Source of the DNA: Paenibacillus sp. S150
GTDB taxonomy: Bacteria; Bacillota; Bacilli; Paenibacillales; Paenibacillaceae
NCBI RefSeq assembly: GCF_019352175.1
Contig: NZ_JACBYI010000011.1
Span: 1 to 64,000 of the forward strand
Direction: 5' to 3'
Length of the DNA: 64,000 nt
Below the pieces are notes generated by a model, which saw nothing but the letters and a program-made list of their open reading frames with translations, was not told where the DNA came from and ran no database searches. A program made the position numbers and the translations under genes. Positions 20,501 to 27,495 of the stretch are shown piece by piece; within the stretch, counting starts at the first letter, position 1, and each line of letters opens with the position of its first letter.

Positions 20501-23240
20501 ACCCTACGAAATCCGGCGTAACTCCGCCGAAGTTGAAGTACAGATCATGGCTCTGCACATAATTTGAATTGGAGCCGGGAGTGAATTCCGCCGGCATGCT
20601 GTCCTGTGAATTGACAGTAACGGCTTCATCCGAGCCCTTCTTCACAATTTCATTGCCCGCATGGTCCACGGCTTTGAGATACAGCCAGTACGTCCCATCC
20701 TCAAATACATCCTCATAGGTAGACTGGGTTACCGTAGCTGCGGAGTAGCCGGCAGGCTTCCAGTCTATATCCAGCGGCTGGCCGCCGTCCTTGACCCATT
20801 GATACTGAACCGAGGCGATTCCGCTGTGCGGGTCCTCTACCAATGCCGATACCGTAACATTGTTGGAGTTGTCGCCAGCCGTTCCGGCATCCGTAATCGA
20901 AGGCACCCGGTTGTCCAGCTTCAGGATGCCTACCTCATGCGTCCAGTTGGAATCATCCTGCTTGAACAGATCCAGCTTCCACTCATTCAGATCCCCATAT
21001 TGGCCGACGGCGGCAAGCGCCTTGTTGTCGGCGTAAAAGATCTTGTCAGCTTCCGAGCCCGGAGCTTCCGCTTTCCAGGCTTCATATTGCTCGTAGTGGC
21101 CTGCGATGTACGTCTTCATCAGTTCATACTGCTTGAGCTCGCGTGCGGAGTCCCAAGTCATGTCTGCTGTCCAGGTGTGGAGATACCATTCACCGCTATT
21201 CTCCGGGGTGAAAGCTTCCGCGGGAGGTGTCAGCAGGTTTGTTTTGTTATTGGCTACCTGCAGCTGAATATTGGTGAAATCCCCGGGGTACAGATCCTCC
21301 GAGGGCTGCTTGGCGGCGAGTGCATACCGTTTGAGCGCTGCGAAGTTATCCTGGGATTTGGAAGCGAACGGGTCCGCTTTGTCCTGGCTCCAGAGATAAT
21401 AGACAAGTCCAACCGACGGCGAAGCTTCACCCGTCATGTTGGTCGGACGGTAGATTCCCCGGCTCGGCCGTTCCTTCCCGGCATCTTCCGCAATCGGGTC
21501 AAGACCCGGTACTTTGATTGCCGGATCATTGGCATCAATGGTGACTTTCCCTTTTTTCTGGTAAGCGGTATTGCTGCCTCCTCCGGTTTCATAGCGGTAG
21601 CCAATGACCGGCTTCGTGTTGTCAATCGACAGGTTGGCCCAGTCAATCTTGGAGTTGACCTTGGAAATGTCACCCGGCTCAATATCCGTTGCGTGATTAC
21701 CGTCGTAATTGGCCGGCTGGGCCAGCAGGTTCCCTGCATAGTCCTGAATGACATTAATGTCAGTGCTGTCGCCTTTGGCATCGTTCGACAGCGCAATAAC
21801 CTTCAGCAATGGAGCTTCCACAGCTGTTCCATCGGGAACGGTCATGCTGAACTTCCAGTTCCTTGTGTTGGAACCTCCGGTATAGTAGGCTTTCATCCCA
21901 TTGTTGAAGTAGAGGAAGGTCTTGTTGACATCCCAGCCCTTCTTCACCACGACGTCCTCGGTCATTTGAACGGTAAAATCAATCACATCGCCTTTATTCA
22001 GCGTGCTTCCCGTCAGAATTTCCGGCTGGATACCGTTGCCGGCCTTCGTATACTTAGGGCGCACCGCGTCAACAATTACGCGGTAACCGCCATTATTGTA
22101 ATCGAAGGGATTAATATTTTTAGCTTGAACTGTAGTGTTGCTGGAGGTGCTGCCCACATTCGGGAAGCTGACAACCGCCCGGTTCCCCGCAGCATCCGCA
22201 AATTCAGCCTCGGTAAACTTCTCCTCCAGCGTCTTGTCCATCGGTGCCGCTCCGGCAGAGCTGCCGGTAATCTTCGGCTCCAGTGGAAGATTGCCGCTGG
22301 AATGATACATCTGGCCTATATATTGAAAGGCAACACTGCTGTGATAGGTCCTGATGTTATCCAGGCTGTAGGTAATATTCTGCAAATACTGCTGCTCTCC
22401 GGCTGCCGGCAGTCCGGTCCCCGGCTCACTCACAAATAGAGGATGCCGGAGGAACTGCTGGTAATAAGCCGAATTCAGCTTCGTCGGATTTACCGGCTCG
22501 GTGAAGTTATAAGCGAGCGTAATGTTCTCGTCTCTTTTTACATAAAGCTCTTGCTGATTAATCGTGGTATTCTCACGTTCGGCACCATTCCCAGTAAAAG
22601 TGTAGCTGTTCAGAACGGGGCGCTGCATATCTTGGAATTTGAGGTAGAAACCGCGTACACCGGCGGCTTCCCCGTCGTCATCCCCTTCACCATATACCAT
22701 CACTTCAATAATAGAATTTGGCTTAATGATTGCTGAAGCTGACTTGTTATACACATTTCCATCATTCGCTGAGAACGGAAGAATGTTCACTCCATCTACC
22801 CACACACCAATATGAGAAACTCGTGTCCACAAAAATCCGCTATGATACCTCAGAACATCGAATCCCGTAAGCAATTCAGCATGGCCGCTTTTGGCCATCT
22901 CACTAAGAATCGGATTTTGGGCTACATTGATCTGGAAACGGACTGTAGCCTCCTCATCATCGACACCGGCAAAAATATCTCCTTTTGCCCAGTCGTAACG
23001 TGCATCTTTGTCTGTCTCTGTCTGCTTAAAACCAGGAACCATATTGTTGTAGAAGTTAATGAAGGTGTTATCTGCCGGGTACGACAGGTTGCCTACATGT
23101 GCTCCGGATGAGAATGTCACTTCCAAGTCCTTGGCCGCAGCATCGGCCTGCCCGCTCCATGAACTGGGCACCAACGACAGCAGCATGCTGAGGATCAAAC
23201 TTAACGAGATATATTTCTTCATTTTTCTGCTCATTAGCAA
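17568..23240 (-). CDS. Giant secreted multi-Ig-like protein without wall anchor
   Basis: The protein has 1890 aa and is the first gene of the operon. The best-spaced start is TTG at 23240 (GGGGGAG, then 8 nt); an in-frame ATG at 23234 is the alternative. The signal peptide spans about residues 7-35 (SLILSMLLSLVP, then SGQADAAA). Many Ig-like and bacterial adhesion-type modules follow, with repeated VDxAGN-like strands (AVDHAGNE, AVDGAGNS, FKDAAGNAG, TDEAGNTS). A Pro/Ala/Glu linker lies near residues 935-1085. A DUF5011/HYR-like module sits near 1730-1800. No SLH repeat, LPXTG motif or C-terminal membrane helix is present, so it is probably secreted. It could bind to the two SLH giants encoded downstream (inference). 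The ends of secreted giants are often mis-called, but the downstream gene starts only 26 bp on, which supports this stop. Confidence 0.82.
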   Translation of the reverse strand: MLMSRKMKKYISLSLILSMLLSLVPSSWSGQADAAAKDLEVTFSSGAHVGNLSYPADNTFINFYNNMVPGFKQTETDKDARYDWAKGDIFAGVDDEEATVRFQINVAQNPILSEMAKSGHAELLTGFDVLRYHSGFLWTRVSHIGVWVDGVNILPFSANDGNVYNKSASAIIKPNSIIEVMVYGEGDDDGEAAGVRGFYLKFQDMQRPVLNSYTFTGNGAERENTTINQQELYVKRDENITLAYNFTEPVNPTKLNSAYYQQFLRHPLFVSEPGTGLPAAGEQQYLQNITYSLDNIRTYHSSVAFQYIGQMYHSSGNLPLEPKITGSSAGAAPMDKTLEEKFTEAEFADAAGNRAVVSFPNVGSTSSNTTVQAKNINPFDYNNGGYRVIVDAVRPKYTKAGNGIQPEILTGSTLNKGDVIDFTVQMTEDVVVKKGWDVNKTFLYFNNGMKAYYTGGSNTRNWKFSMTVPDGTAVEAPLLKVIALSNDAKGDSTDINVIQDYAGNLLAQPANYDGNHATDIEPGDISKVNSKIDWANLSIDNTKPVIGYRYETGGGSNTAYQKKGKVTIDANDPAIKVPGLDPIAEDAGKERPSRGIYRPTNMTGEASPSVGLVYYLWSQDKADPFASKSQDNFAALKRYALAAKQPSEDLYPGDFTNIQLQVANNKTNLLTPPAEAFTPENSGEWYLHTWTADMTWDSARELKQYELMKTYIAGHYEQYEAWKAEAPGSEADKIFYADNKALAAVGQYGDLNEWKLDLFKQDDSNWTHEVGILKLDNRVPSITDAGTAGDNSNNVTVSALVEDPHSGIASVQYQWVKDGGQPLDIDWKPAGYSAATVTQSTYEDVFEDGTYWLYLKAVDHAGNEIVKKGSDEAVTVNSQDSMPAEFTPGSNSNYVQSHDLYFNFGGVTPDFVGFTWSSSSTRPEDKNFIELQPVAPLLKALEPEASASPEPSSGASPEPAADTGSSGGAGPVVPEPAPTPAAPETGGLSAVSATAGPVAMMKLLSAGPLQLPGNSLKQVPAVSVREAVSEPGAAPGPEAAPAGTPAPAAAPAPEATAAPSAEASEGPQATAAPEPEEADMLLAAAADKAMLSYLIPADSGLNGTQYIHMVVKQGGTAYYYSKAYYFDNTPPVVGFSKTGVDYPLPSQNVKVTVSELYSKTGLTGKYQWVKADVAAPDSNSAGWTTLPDGGGVEIDGKELKPGEVADYKLYVWAVDGAGNSVVSSTPGSFKVSASSDDDAPPADAESALVYLYGDTEDGYTAIVKLSLDTEDKAGYEYSISSDNGGSWVNWRPYTNFVSLKVPSGVPGQLNIMVKYRTPGGKISEPAKLELPSKMPEEAPVYALASLSSTGPVNAAAGVNIDIALPVGIKVTLSKANPSTPVRTGNSFNVKENGFYSFDLFDLNDKDRTDTLYVVVKNVDGTLPRATVEYPETGFTNSSITAFLVDPSEPIIVTNNNGKTTHTFTENGTFTFEFKDAAGNAGSAVATVGNIDKNPPKVKIVRSYQYGTDGSKMFGTILDESGNVVFSSGVTLEVQKADNSAKEIFVTSQYQTMSMKENGTASFTVADQYGNTTVVKEEVKNILTAPPEAQKITYTFVDADGTAVAADKIATVGGQKYAKGKVKVTVTGKTTAPNMVFSGLKPVPSGAGYSNKISGADGSFTFTRLFESNGQTVVTISDALGNVNKIPVTVAGLDNTAPEITLKQEAAGIVQNKKDFVFGTDLGGYTVSDNVSAAGNIKVDVSGLDLKTLGRQRVTYTATDEAGNTSVAYQDVIVVKDGGLLIFGDDVLISASSGESALFSTNTITFKVSGYNVMKVAGTDKVNEAGNFELLYQPGLYREGQMKSIAAKITYQQLVSGQYKVTFPKAGWYTIIVRTQERDREYATFFVGSTK

Positions 23241-23267
23241 TGTGATGCTCCCCCTTATCGTTCATCA

Positions 23268-23363
23268 TTTTTTGTCCGCCGCCTACTTGAATTGCATATC
23301 CCTGCATCTCCCCTATGCCCTGGGCCCTCTCCCCTTTCGACTTTTGCTCCGGCGGACAAAAAA
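23268..23363 (-). promoter_or_regulatory. 13-bp inverted repeat in the giant-operon leader
   Basis: TTTTTTGTCCGCC (23268-23280) and GGCGGACAAAAAA (23351-23363) are perfect inverted complements around 70 nt of purine-rich sequence. The nearer arm ends about 12 nt before the ribosome binding site of the first giant gene. In RNA it would fold into a long-range stem. Its role is not known. Confidence 0.55.
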
Positions 23364-23535
23364 CACTAGATTCAAACTACCTATTTTTTCATATCTGCAA
23401 TCATATTAGCAGGTCGCTCTAAACAAACTCTTAACAAATATCGACAAAAACCGTTTCAAAAGGACCAAAACAGGGGTAATCTCCTCAGTTACGAAAAAAT
23501 ATCGAAATTATTTTAAAAAAATTGGTCTATAACGC

Positions 23536-23567
23536 AAAAAAACGCATGGAGTGTTTGCCCGCATGCG
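23536..23567 (-). terminator. Terminator-like hairpin inside the giant-operon leader
   Basis: On the minus strand CGCATG pairs with CATGCG around a 13-nt loop and is followed by seven T residues. It lies between the predicted promoter (about 23640) and the first gene (23240), so it may act as an attenuator. It could instead be an end point for read-through from the oxidoreductase gene, whose stop is 400 bp upstream. Confidence 0.5.
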
Positions 23568-23635
23568 CTGAAAAATCCTGAAAATAATCAGAGCTATGGA
23601 ATTGAAATTCATTTCTCCTAGAAACATAACCACCA

Positions 23636-23663
23636 TTTATAATAATACACCTTCATATTTCAA
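23636..23663 (-). promoter_or_regulatory. Candidate sigma-A promoter of the giant operon
   Basis: On the minus strand TTGAAA (23658-23663) and TATAAA (23636-23641) are separated by 16 bp. This would give a leader of about 390 nt. It was found by eye only. The AT-rich stretch 23364-23962 holds no other gene. Confidence 0.4.
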
Positions 23664-23962
23664 TACATTGGTATAATCCCCATCATTATATAAAGGAAAG
23701 TTAGACTTTTGGTCAACACGCAATTGCATATCAAGGAAGTAATATTGCCTATCGTCAGCCAACGTAACGCCGTGACATCAATTAAAGATTCTTTTAAAAG
23801 ATATACAAATCCTCTCTGCTGTTCTAAACGATCATCCATCGCCTCACCTCTGCCGCTTCATTATCCATATTGTACCATAGGGAACAGAAGACATATCATG
23901 AACAAAGAGCCTCCCCGTACAACAGCTTCGGGTCAACTCTTCGCTTACCTTCAATTATCGCC

Positions 23963-24541
23963 TTATGGCTTCTGGCCATAGTGCAGCCCCAACTGATAAG
24001 CCTGCTCAAGCAGTCTTTCATAATGCTCAGGCTTGGCATCCAACGTTTCATACAGAAATTCCACCCTGGAATCGGAAATGCCGCAATAATCGGCAATGCC
24101 CACGTTAAGCAGCCGGGTAATCGCCTCGTCGTAGTTGCGCTTCTGCATCTGCTCTTGTGTGACACCTGCCAGTCCCATCCATAATACATGCCGGTGATGC
24201 AGGTGATCGTCTCCATAAGCAAATCCGTTGTTCCATACCCGGTCGATATAACCCTTCAGCATGGCCGGTAGATGCCACCACCAGACGGGAAAGATAAGAG
24301 CCAACGCGTCATGCTCCTTCATTCGTTTTATTTCTGTCTCCACCTGCTCCGAGAAGATTTGCTTCCCTGCTGAAAGATCCGGCTCATCCGCTCCTTGCAG
24401 GACTGGGTCAAAGCCGATCCCGTGCAAATCCAATACCTCATATTCATGGCCGGCATCGCGGAGCCCTTGTACAAAGCGACCGGCCGCCTGAAAGGTGAGC
24501 GAATCCTTGCGCGGGTGTGAGACAACGGTCAATACCTTCAT
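23963..24541 (-). CDS. NAD(P)H-dependent flavodoxin-fold oxidoreductase
   Basis: The protein has 192 aa when started at ATG 24541, which follows GGAGGAG; the reading frame extends 30 bases further upstream without a better site. The sequence matches the MdaB/KefF/quinone-reductase family. It opens with MKVLTVVSHPR and the flavin phosphate-binding serine region DSLTFQAA. It then shows PVWWWHLPAMLKGYIDRVW, the typical active-site and FMN-contact loop of these enzymes. The family reduces quinones, nitro compounds or azo dyes with two electrons from NAD(P)H on FMN, in the cytoplasm. It is divergent from an HxlR-type regulator across a 148-bp gap, a common arrangement for quinone or aldehyde stress genes, so induction by electrophiles is likely. 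The exact substrate is unknown. Confidence 0.85.
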   Translation of the reverse strand: MKVLTVVSHPRKDSLTFQAAGRFVQGLRDAGHEYEVLDLHGIGFDPVLQGADEPDLSAGKQIFSEQVETEIKRMKEHDALALIFPVWWWHLPAMLKGYIDRVWNNGFAYGDDHLHHRHVLWMGLAGVTQEQMQKRNYDEAITRLLNVGIADYCGISDSRVEFLYETLDAKPEHYERLLEQAYQLGLHYGQKP

Positions 24542-24625
24542 CTTTCTCCTCCATCCTTTCTCTGCGTTCACTTGTAGTCTGCGTTCATGACTGATACCAT
24601 TATAAAAAATGGCGGCTGCAGCCGG

Positions 24626-24646
24626 AAGTACGCACTTTCAAGTACC
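24626..24646. promoter_or_regulatory. Possible HxlR operator in the divergent gap
   Basis: GTAC (24628-24631) and GTAC (24641-24644) flank a near-palindrome ACTTTCAAGT. It sits in the gap between the oxidoreductase and hxlR-type genes, where a DUF24/HxlR regulator would be expected to bind. This is a pattern match by eye, not a known consensus. Confidence 0.3.
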
Positions 24647-24689
24647 CCAGGCACCTCAAAGTGCCCTTAAGCCAACGGAGGATGATAAG

Positions 24690-25088
24690 ATGACGGGACG
24701 AAGCGAGACTAAACCCTACCGGGTCGGAGTCGAAGCCGCATTGGAGGTAATGGGGGGAAAGTGGAAGCCTCTGATCCTGTATCACTTGATGACGGGAGCC
24801 AAGCGGTCGTCGGAGCTGCTGCGCCTCATTCCGGGCCTTACCCAAAAAGTGCTGACCGCCCAGCTCCGCAGTCTGGAGAAGGATGAAATTGTAGTCCGCA
24901 AAATGTATGAAGAAATTCCGCCCAGGGTGGAGTACGGGTTATCGTCTTACGGATGGGGACTAAAACCGGCACTGGACTTGTTGTGCTGCTGGGGAGAAGA
25001 TCATCTGGACCGTGTACACGGCGACAAATCCAAGGTACTGGAGGATTTTCAGGAGTGCTCAACAGATCATTTAGATCCTGTTAAGTAG
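24690..25088 (+). CDS. HxlR/DUF24-family transcriptional regulator
   Basis: The protein has 132 aa. The start is ATG 24690, placed after GGAGG with 8 nt spacing; an in-frame ATG 81 bases upstream has no ribosome site. The winged-helix signature of the family is clear: VMGGKWKPLILYHL, then RSSELLRLIPGLTQKVLTAQLRSLE, then the wing with PPRVEYGLSSYG. Many members of this family (YodB, CatR, HypR) sense quinones or aldehydes through an N-terminal cysteine. Here the only cysteines are C-terminal (LLCCWGEDH and ECSTDH), so the sensing mode may differ. It is divergent from the flavodoxin-fold oxidoreductase and probably represses it. Confidence 0.88.
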   Translation: MTGRSETKPYRVGVEAALEVMGGKWKPLILYHLMTGAKRSSELLRLIPGLTQKVLTAQLRSLEKDEIVVRKMYEEIPPRVEYGLSSYGWGLKPALDLLCCWGEDHLDRVHGDKSKVLEDFQECSTDHLDPVK

Positions 25089-25110
25089 TGCTTGTTCAAT
25101 ATGTAATAGA

Positions 25111-25625
25111 TTAGATTGTCGCGTTGTTCCTGTTGCCGGTGAAGCTCATTTTTTCGAGAAGCCTTTGCGACCTCCCCACCTTGTCCGCCTCTTCCGTCTC
25201 CTTGGCCGTTGCGCCTTCAACCAAAAGCGCCAGCCGCATCGCCTGCGCTTCCTTCATGCCCCGCTGCCCGAAAAACTGCAGCATACTGCGTTTATGCCCA
25301 TTAACCAACTGCAGGATAGGATGCGCAGGATCGCCCCCGAACTCTTCTTTGGCCCGCAGAAACAAGCATCCCCGTGCTTCATGCTCCTTAAGCCATTCGA
25401 TATGAGCCTCAGCCATCTGCAGACAGGCAGAAGCAAGGCCGCCTTGATGATCTTGATGCCGGAAACGGAGCCGGGCGAAATACCTGCTCTCCCTGCGTTT
25501 CAGCATCTCCACAATCAGTTCTTCCTTGGAAGCAAAATGATTGTACAGTGTCATTATGGGGACGCCCGCTTCTTCGATCACCCGCTTCAGGCCGATGGAA
25601 TGAAAGCCGTGCTCATAGGAATCCG
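25111..25625 (-). pseudogene. TetR/AcrR regulator, 5' end deleted
   Basis: The frame encodes a TetR protein from the middle of its DNA-binding domain. YEHGFHSIGLKRVIEEAGVP, then MTLYNHFASKEELI, corresponds to helices 2-4 of the HTH. A ligand-binding domain follows, ending at the stop at 25111. The first 20 or so residues, including helix 1 and the start codon, are missing. Upstream of YEHGF the DNA is instead the middle of an acetyltransferase gene in another frame, so a deletion has joined two genes near 25610-25625. A GTG or ATG inside the frame could give a 156-aa product without a complete HTH. It is most likely non-functional as a repressor. Confidence 0.75.
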
Positions 25626-25856
25626 GGACTCATAGAAAGGCGGATAGGCCGAAGCAAACAGCAAACGGCAACACCCGGCCAGATCCCCGGCATCGTATGC
25701 AATTAGCGTAATCCTTTTGCCGCCCCGGTTCTCTTCCAAACAACGCAGAAAATAGTCACTCTCCTTGTACCAGGGGTATCTTTTAGAAAATTCCAGATTT
25801 AACTCAGCGGCTTCTTCTTCCTGGGACAGCTGTTTGATTAAAACCGGGTTTGACAT
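25611..25856 (-). pseudogene. GNAT acetyltransferase, N-terminal fragment
   Basis: The start is ATG 25856 with GAGGCG upstream. About 82 residues resemble the N-terminal half of a GNAT protein (RYPWYKESDYFLRCLEENR, then RITLIAYDAGDLAGC, then YPPFYESRIP). The acetyl-CoA-binding motif that should follow is absent. After YESRIP the sequence passes into the TetR fragment in a different frame and stops seven or eight codons later at 25587. The break marks one side of the deletion described for the TetR remnant. Confidence 0.7.
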
Positions 25857-25891
25857 GGTTCACGCCTCTTTCTTCTGGTTTTCGGCCCGCA

Positions 25892-26254
25892 TTACAGGCA
25901 TCCGTATATCACATTCCGCAAGCGCCGGTGAACGTAAGGCTCCTGATTGTTTAACAGGTGCTGGGCATAGGTCCATGATGGCCAGACAACCGGCCCGGCG
26001 GCGCCGCTCCAGCCAAATTCGCCCAGCGGGCTCAAGGAGCCGCTGCGGGCCGGAGAAACATGAGTACGAACTCCAAGTCCATAGCTGAAGCCGCCGAAGT
26101 GCTCCCAATTGAAATCGCCGCGCGTCTGTTCGTTTAAGTGGTCGGCTCGCATTAAGTCCACAGATGCCCGGGAAAGAATTCGCACACCGTCCGGACTGGT
26201 TCCGCCTTGAGTGAGCGTATTCAGGAATACAGCGTAGTCGTTAACCGTAGATCT
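25892..26254 (-). pseudogene. Serine beta-lactamase-like protein, C-terminal remnant
   Basis: The frame reads DYAVFLNTLTQGGTSPDG, then FGGFSYGLGVRTHV, then GEFGWSGAAG, which is the C-terminal part of class C beta-lactamase/esterase-like proteins (the KTG-like and WSG regions). After WSGAAG about 10 expected residues are missing or replaced. The frame then continues as YAQHLLNNQEPYVH and a short tail. The catalytic SxxK and YxN regions are gone. It is a decayed gene end, followed 36 bp later by the GNAT fragment. Confidence 0.65.
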
Positions 26255-26480
26255 CCGTGGTCACAACCTCCTGAACGTTGTATTTCCGGATGTATCCATC
26301 GATCGTTGAAGCTCAAACTCGATCTGGCTGACCTCCCTGGTATAAACCTTTCGAGTTTAAAGTAACCCAATGTAAAATCAATCCACTCGGGTTCGGGGTG
26401 CATGCGCAAATACGCCTGAAACTCCCCGAAGATCCTTTCTTTAGAGGGCAGCTGGGAGCGAACAACTGCAGGAAAATTCA
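26255..26480 (-). pseudogene. Unidentified degraded coding fragment
   Basis: A protein-like stretch (FGEFQAYLRMHPEPEWIDFT) changes frame after about 45 residues, where another frame continues as REVSQIEFELQRSMDTSG. I do not recognise the family. The frameshift and the neighbouring remnants suggest another decayed gene. Confidence 0.35.
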
Positions 26481-26521
26481 AACAGGGAGAGGGAAATCCA
26501 AGAGATTTCCCTCTCCCTGTT
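26481..26521. terminator. 18-bp perfect hairpin
   Basis: AACAGGGAGAGGGAAATC (26481-26498) and its exact complement (26504-26521) surround a 5-nt loop. It lies between the MerR gene (minus, ending at 26621) and the decayed genes. On the minus strand it is followed by TGAATTTTCC and on the plus strand by TCTTATTCTC, so the T-runs are weak. It is probably the terminator of the MerR gene or a remnant of a mobile element. Confidence 0.6.
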
Positions 26522-26620
26522 CTTATTCTCATCTTCCGCACCTTCTTAACGGTTGGGGCATGATTATGACGACAGGGTTGCCGAAGGGGAATACTTAACC
26601 GTGATCCATTCAGGCGAATA

Positions 26621-27361
26621 TTATTGGATTGGGCAGCTAGATGATGATCTATGGTTAAGTACTTGTATATATCTCATCATTTCTGATACGCCGATCATTT
26701 GCTTCTTCAATTGCTCATTCAGCTTCTGGAGAGCCACCTTGAAGGAACGTTCAATCGTAGTTAGATCATGGGTCTCTAAAGCATCTAGCAGCTGTTTCAT
26801 GGTATCAATGAAAAAGACGGTTTTCCTCAAGCTGCTGAGGACGATAATCTTTTTTAATTCCCTCGATGTAAAGACTCTATATCCGTTCTCTGGATTCCGC
26901 TTAGCGCGAATAAGCCCTTCCTTTTCCCAATGGCGAATAGCGGAAGGGTTTACACCACTAATAGCGGCCACTTCCCCGATTTTCATCTCTTCCGTTACCG
27001 GCACATTCCTGTATTTGAAGAAGTCGGTTTTTTGAATCAGACTCATGACCTCTTCAACCCGTTGTTTCTCCACTTGAATGTTATGCTGATGCAAATTGAT
27101 TTTCCAGAGAGCAGCTTCAACGTGACCTTTCTTCAACAAACTCATAACCTCGTAGCTGACAGGAACATCGAATCCTTTGATTAAGGCACGTAAAGCCAAG
27201 AATGACTGAACATGAACCGAGGTATAAATTCTTCTTTTGCTGGCTGTACGATGTACATCGGGTACTAAACCTAAATCTTCGTATCTCCGCAGGGTCGTGG
27301 TACTGATTTGAAGTTTTTGAGCTATCTGCCTCGGAGTAAAGATATCGTTCAATGGCACCAT
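26621..27361 (-). CDS. Double-MerR-domain transcriptional regulator
   Basis: The protein has 246 aa. The first MerR-type winged HTH covers about residues 8-75 (FTPRQIAQKLQISTTTLRRY, then EDLGLVP). A second complete MerR HTH covers about 125-195 (MKIGEVAAISGVNPSAIRHW, then EKEGLIRAKRNPENGYRVF). Single MerR proteins dimerise to bring two HTH units together, so a tandem copy in one chain is unusual. No metal-binding cysteines or drug-binding domain are visible. A weakly helical C-terminus follows. GC content is clearly lower than in the flanking operons, which suggests transfer. It is divergent from the RCC1-repeat gene, which is the likely target (inference). The 134-bp gap holds TAAAGTT repeats. 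Confidence 0.8.
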   Translation of the reverse strand: MVPLNDIFTPRQIAQKLQISTTTLRRYEDLGLVPDVHRTASKRRIYTSVHVQSFLALRALIKGFDVPVSYEVMSLLKKGHVEAALWKINLHQHNIQVEKQRVEEVMSLIQKTDFFKYRNVPVTEEMKIGEVAAISGVNPSAIRHWEKEGLIRAKRNPENGYRVFTSRELKKIIVLSSLRKTVFFIDTMKQLLDALETHDLTTIERSFKVALQKLNEQLKKQMIGVSEMMRYIQVLNHRSSSSCPIQ

Positions 27362-27366
27362 CTTCC

Positions 27367-27389
27367 TTAAAGTTAAAGTTTAAAGTTTA
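27367..27389. promoter_or_regulatory. TAAAGTT triple direct repeat before the MerR gene
   Basis: Three TTAAAGT/TTTAAAG units follow one another just upstream of the MerR start codon. They could form an autoregulatory site. No fixed consensus is known for this subfamily. Confidence 0.25.
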
Positions 27390-27495
27390 TCAACAATATT
27401 ATAAATAAAAAACCCGTATTCTGAAAGGATTCTTGATACACCAAACGAAATCTTGCATGAATGTTGTATGATTTAAGTTAGGAGAGTGAAGAAGC

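Noticed and set aside
23068..23307. 79-aa minus-strand frame across the first giant's start
   Set aside because: It overlaps the real ribosome site and start in another frame and has no site of its own.
23532..23567. Resemblance to a cyclic-di-GMP riboswitch in the giant-operon leader (CGGGCAAAC)
   Set aside because: Only a short piece matches. The other conserved blocks of the GEMM motif are missing, and the piece is better explained as the loop of a terminator-like hairpin.
25881..26600. Idea that the decayed region hides an intact insertion sequence
   Set aside because: No transposase-like frame, and the only strong inverted repeat (26481-26521) is a tight hairpin rather than a pair of distant ends.
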